A DNA stretch of 15,239 nt from Candidatus Altarchaeota archaeon (GTDB lineage Archaea > Altiarchaeota > Altiarchaeia > JAFGQM01): NCBI GenBank assembly GCA_016935655.1, contig JAFGQM010000052.1:1-15239 (forward strand). Direction: 5' to 3'. Below are positions 13,161 to 15,239 of the stretch, in pieces (position 1 is the first letter of the stretch; each line of letters begins with the position of its first letter). A program made the translations under genes and the position numbers. Below the pieces are notes generated by a model. The model did not search any database and was not told the origin of the DNA. It saw nothing but the letters and a program-made list of their open reading frames with translations.

Positions 13161-13649
13161 TTATTTTTTCCTGGATTTCGCCAGTCTTATAGCCTTGTCC
13201 ACCGCTTCCTTGGCGTCTGTCGCCTCATGCACGTCATAAGGGCCCCCCGCCAGGAAGTCGGCAGTACCGCCGGTGCCAACTATCACTACTACGGGCCGCC
13301 CGTAGTTAAGCGCAAAGGCGGCCTCTGAAAGCGTCCCGTAATGGCCGTCCACGGCTATGACAACGTCTGAGGCAGAAGCGACCAGTATGTTCCTGCCATA
13401 GCCCATGCTTGTGGGTATGACAATATCCAAGTACTCGTTTCCCTCCGATTTGTCCAGGGAGGGCAATATGCCTATGCTTATGCCCATGGCTTCCCTGCAG
13501 CCCTTTGCAGCAGCCTCCATGACACCACGCCTGCCGCCACAGATAAGGATGGCCCCCTTCTCAGCTATCCCCCGCCCGACCTCTTGCGCAACCTTCAAGG
13601 CTTCCTCATCGGCCCTCTCACTGCCCAAAACGCCTATGCTAATCTTCAT
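13161..13649 (-). CDS. TIGR00725-like LOG-family (lysine-decarboxylase-like Rossmann) protein
   Basis: A 162-residue protein from the ATG at 13649 (MKISIGVLGS). The longer frame beginning at 13745 lies inside tyrA and is not credible. Family motifs: CGGRRGVMEAAAKGC (37-51), which matches the nucleotide-binding loop of the TIGR00725/LOG group; YGRN (84-87); and DGHYGTLSEAAFAL (101-114), which corresponds to the usual GGxGTxxE catalytic motif but with Asp-Gly-His in place of the first Gly pair. LOG proteins hydrolyse cytokinin-like nucleotide monophosphates to free bases. For this archaeal subfamily the substrate is not known. It overlaps the end of tyrA by 11 bases and precedes nob1 by two, so the three form an operon. 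Confidence 0.85.
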   Translation of the reverse strand: MKISIGVLGSERADEEALKVAQEVGRGIAEKGAILICGGRRGVMEAAAKGCREAMGISIGILPSLDKSEGNEYLDIVIPTSMGYGRNILVASASDVVIAVDGHYGTLSEAAFALNYGRPVVVIVGTGGTADFLAGGPYDVHEATDAKEAVDKAIRLAKSRKK

Positions 13650-14520
13650 TTTTACCGAGCATCCTGCTTGTCCTATCCATGGCCCCCTTTGTGTCCCCAA
13701 AGTGTTCAGCCGCCTTCCGCATCTCCCTGATGAAGCCCTCCTCATCGCCCTTTTCCAGCAAGGCGTTTATCCTCTTGGAGGATTCGATGAAGGTCTTCCT
13801 GGCCTTTGCTGCCCCTTTGTTGTTTGTCTGGATCTCACAGTATAACGCAGGGTCCTGGGCCAGTATGCGGCCGATTAGGTCCAGCAAAAGCTGGTACACG
13901 GGAGACGAGAACTTCTTGGAGCTGACAGGATCGAAATCCAGCTCCTCCAAGGTCTTCCCCGCTGAGAAAAGCATGAAGTGGGTCATGCCCTGAACGACGC
14001 CCATGAACTCGTCGTGCTCCTCGGGGGTTGCTAGGGTCACTCTGGCGCCCTTTCCCCCAAAGTACTCCCTCACCCAGGAAAACCACTTTCCCCCCCTGAC
14101 CTTACATAGAACGATGTTCTGGCCCCTGAAATCGTCGACCATGGGCCCAAAAACCGGGTGCATGCCAATCACGTCCACGCTGGACTGTGAAAACCTCTCC
14201 ATCGCCTCGCACGGAGCCTTTTTGATCGAGGTCAGATCCATGAGCAGAGCACCTGGTCTAACGGCCGGAGCCACCTCCTTTATGACCTCTGCCGTCTTCC
14301 TTATGGGGACTGTGATGATGGTTATATCGGCCCAACTAGCCGCTTTCCTATTGTCTGCCTCGAACGAGACGCCCAATTCCCTGGCTACTGCCCTCCCCTT
14401 CTCGGCGCGCGGCCCTGTTATCACTACCTCAAAGCCGTCCTTCCTGAAGACCTTGGCGAAAAGCCTGCCCATGCCGCCGTAGCCGCCTATGACTGCTATG
14501 CGGGGTTTACTAGGAACCAT
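13639..14520 (-). CDS. tyrA: Prephenate dehydrogenase (TyrA family)
   Basis: A 293-residue enzyme for NAD(P)-linked oxidative decarboxylation of prephenate to hydroxyphenylpyruvate, the tyrosine branch. The N-terminal Rossmann motif is IAVIGGYGGMG (8-18). ADITIITVPI (65-74), LMDLTSIK (93-100) and GMHPVFGP (119-126) follow, with helical C-terminal domain QGMTHF (177-182) containing the family His. No chorismate mutase domain precedes it. I chose the ATG at 14520 (MVPSKPRIAVIGG): the upstream in-frame ATG at 14559 adds residues unlike the family and would place the TATA-like box inside the gene. It is the first gene of the tyrA, LOG-like, nob1 operon. The promoter is likely leaderless. Confidence 0.94.
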   Translation of the reverse strand: MVPSKPRIAVIGGYGGMGRLFAKVFRKDGFEVVITGPRAEKGRAVARELGVSFEADNRKAASWADITIITVPIRKTAEVIKEVAPAVRPGALLMDLTSIKKAPCEAMERFSQSSVDVIGMHPVFGPMVDDFRGQNIVLCKVRGGKWFSWVREYFGGKGARVTLATPEEHDEFMGVVQGMTHFMLFSAGKTLEELDFDPVSSKKFSSPVYQLLLDLIGRILAQDPALYCEIQTNNKGAAKARKTFIESSKRINALLEKGDEEGFIREMRKAAEHFGDTKGAMDRTSRMLGKNED

Positions 14521-14543
14521 ATGATAATTTTCTGGCTGGGGGG

Positions 14544-14553
14544 TTAAAAATAT
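14544..14553 (-). promoter_or_regulatory. TATA-like box for tyrA
   Basis: ATATTTTTAA on the minus strand, centred about 28 bases before the tyrA ATG at 14520. This spacing leaves almost no leader. Confidence 0.45.
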
Positions 14554-14588
14554 GCCCAAATTCCCAAGATACGCGGAGGTTAATGTTT

Positions 14589-14607
14589 TTTACTGTTTTA
14601 CAGTAAA
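14589..14607. repeat. Seven-base inverted repeat before the anchored hypothetical gene
   Basis: TTTACTG-TTTTA-CAGTAAA is a perfect inverted repeat with a five-base spacer. It ends seven bases before the ATG at 14615. It could be an operator covering the promoter or a short hairpin near the start. No TATA box clearer than this AT-rich stretch is seen for the gene. Confidence 0.4.
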
Positions 14608-14614
14608 TCTTGTG

Positions 14615-15199
14615 ATGATATCCAAATTGAATCTGATGCTGGTCATAGCCACCATTGCCATCTTGATTATCCTGGGGATGCTACAGAGCATCAAGGACGA
14701 CATCAATGTGGGTGCTGCGAGAAAACTGACGGGCCTGAATGTGAACAGTTCAGTGGCCACGCAGAAGATGCCACGGGACTTCGCATTCCGCTATTCCTTT
14801 GGGATAAGTGAGCGCAACGTCTTGGACACCGCAAAAAACCTGTACATAAAGGATATGGTGTGCGACCCTCCCCAAGACTATAAAGTGACACTTACAGAGG
14901 ATGAAAAAAGGAGTGTCTACAATTCTTTGGTCGATAATGATTTTTCAAAAATCAAAAACGACCTGACCGATAACTGCGACGACTCGGGCAGGTGCATAGA
15001 GATAGACCCCCTTTGGGGGGCGACCCTCACCGTGACCATCAACGGTGAAAAGAAGACCGTCAAGTGGAGGGCCAATTATTACTATGAGGATGACCCAGAT
15101 GCGGTCAGGTTCGGGGAGATAAAATCCGTCATAGAAGGGATCATATCTGAAAAGGAAGAAGAACTGAAAATACCGGAGCCCGGATGCGGTTATCTATAG
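14615..15199 (+). CDS. Membrane-anchored hypothetical protein
   Basis: A 194-residue protein from the ATG at 14615. The earlier in-frame ATG at 14552 would add 21 residues inside the tyrA promoter region. Residues 5-24 form one hydrophobic helix preceded by MISK, so it is anchored with the rest outside. The ectodomain is charged and contains cysteines in MVCDPP, DNCDDSGRC and PGCGYL, which could form disulfides. The segment LTVTINGEKKTVKWRANYY looks like a beta-hairpin region, similar in style to small lipoprotein-type domains that have a helical part followed by a strand with NGxxK and a Trp. I do not recognise a family. The terminal stop is 11 bases from the tRNA. Confidence 0.7.
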   Translation: MISKLNLMLVIATIAILIILGMLQSIKDDINVGAARKLTGLNVNSSVATQKMPRDFAFRYSFGISERNVLDTAKNLYIKDMVCDPPQDYKVTLTEDEKRSVYNSLVDNDFSKIKNDLTDNCDDSGRCIEIDPLWGATLTVTINGEKKTVKWRANYYYEDDPDAVRFGEIKSVIEGIISEKEEELKIPEPGCGYL

Positions 15200-15210
15200 C
15201 GTAAAAAGTA

Positions 15211-15239
15211 TAGCCCCGCCAGGATTCGAACCTGGGTCT
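15211..15239 (-). tRNA. tRNA, 3' part only (cut by the window edge)
   Basis: On the minus strand the sequence gives a T arm with stem CCAGG/CCTGG around the loop TTCGAAT, then the acceptor 3' strand CGGGGCT and discriminator A. The 5' strand should read AGCCCCG, so the first pair is A1:U72. No CCA is encoded, and the next bases downstream contain a five-T run at 15203-15207, a plausible archaeal terminator. The anticodon lies outside the window, so the identity cannot be read. A1:U72 is typical of archaeal initiator tRNA-Met but not proof of it. Confidence 0.85.

Noticed and set aside
13650..13745. N-terminal extension of the LOG-like protein to the upstream ATG
   Set aside because: It would add 32 residues with no family similarity lying inside tyrA; the ATG at 13649 gives the canonical start.
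1..15239. CRISPR array, insertion sequence, integrase or prophage
   Set aside because: No regularly spaced direct repeats, transposase or phage genes were seen by eye anywhere in the window.

Overview
The window reads as a stretch of archaeal chromosome. The evidence is an archaeal-type phenylalanyl-tRNA synthetase beta subunit, a PIN plus zinc-ribbon NOB1 ribosome-maturation nuclease, a class III (QxxLE) pilin-like signal peptide, an archaeal DUF763 protein, TATA-like boxes 26-30 bases upstream of several start codons with little room for a leader, and a tRNA without an encoded CCA. The lineage cannot be fixed from sequence alone. A small-genome DPANN or a euryarchaeal lineage such as Altiarchaeota is possible. 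Genes are densely packed on both strands, with many 1-20 base overlaps and no gene-free stretch above 300 bases.

Layout, left to right. Plus strand 1-2912: the end of a DUF763 gene, a PP-loop tRNA-thiolation-like enzyme with an NFACT-R-like tail, a UV damage endonuclease (uvsE), and a TspO/MBR membrane protein overlapping uvsE by four bases. Minus strand 4456-2931: a secreted or membrane small protein, a 47-residue eight-cysteine zinc finger and a zinc-ribbon protein, all translationally coupled. They are followed by a 139-base stem-loop-rich spacer and a membrane-anchored sulfite-oxidase-fold protein (MsrP-like). Plus strand 4530-6158: pheT. Minus strand 7900-6163: an endonuclease-III-like DNA glycosylase and an unrecognised 341-residue protein. 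Plus strand 7917-8774: a CitG-family protein. Minus strand 9674-8787: a pilin-like protein with six six-cysteine modules. Plus strand 9765-10004: a small membrane protein. Minus strand 11340-10009: a phosphomannomutase/phosphoglucomutase. Plus strand 11387-12704: prephenate dehydratase (pheA) and a DedA/VTT protein. Minus strand 14520-12685: tyrA, a LOG-like protein and nob1 as an operon. Plus strand 14615-15199: an anchored hypothetical protein. The right edge cuts a minus-strand tRNA.

How the genes relate. Phenylalanine and tyrosine metabolism recurs: pheT, pheA and tyrA are all here, and a nearly identical 14-base AT-rich motif lies upstream of both pheT and pheA. A second theme is damage and oxidative stress: UV endonuclease, a base-excision glycosylase, TspO and an MsrP-like molybdoenzyme. 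A third is the cell envelope: the disulfide-rich pilin-like protein, PMM/PGM, DedA and several single-pass or two-pass small proteins. The most novel-looking items are the 36-cysteine pilin-like protein and the coupled three-gene mini-operon of one exported membrane protein and two small zinc-binding proteins.
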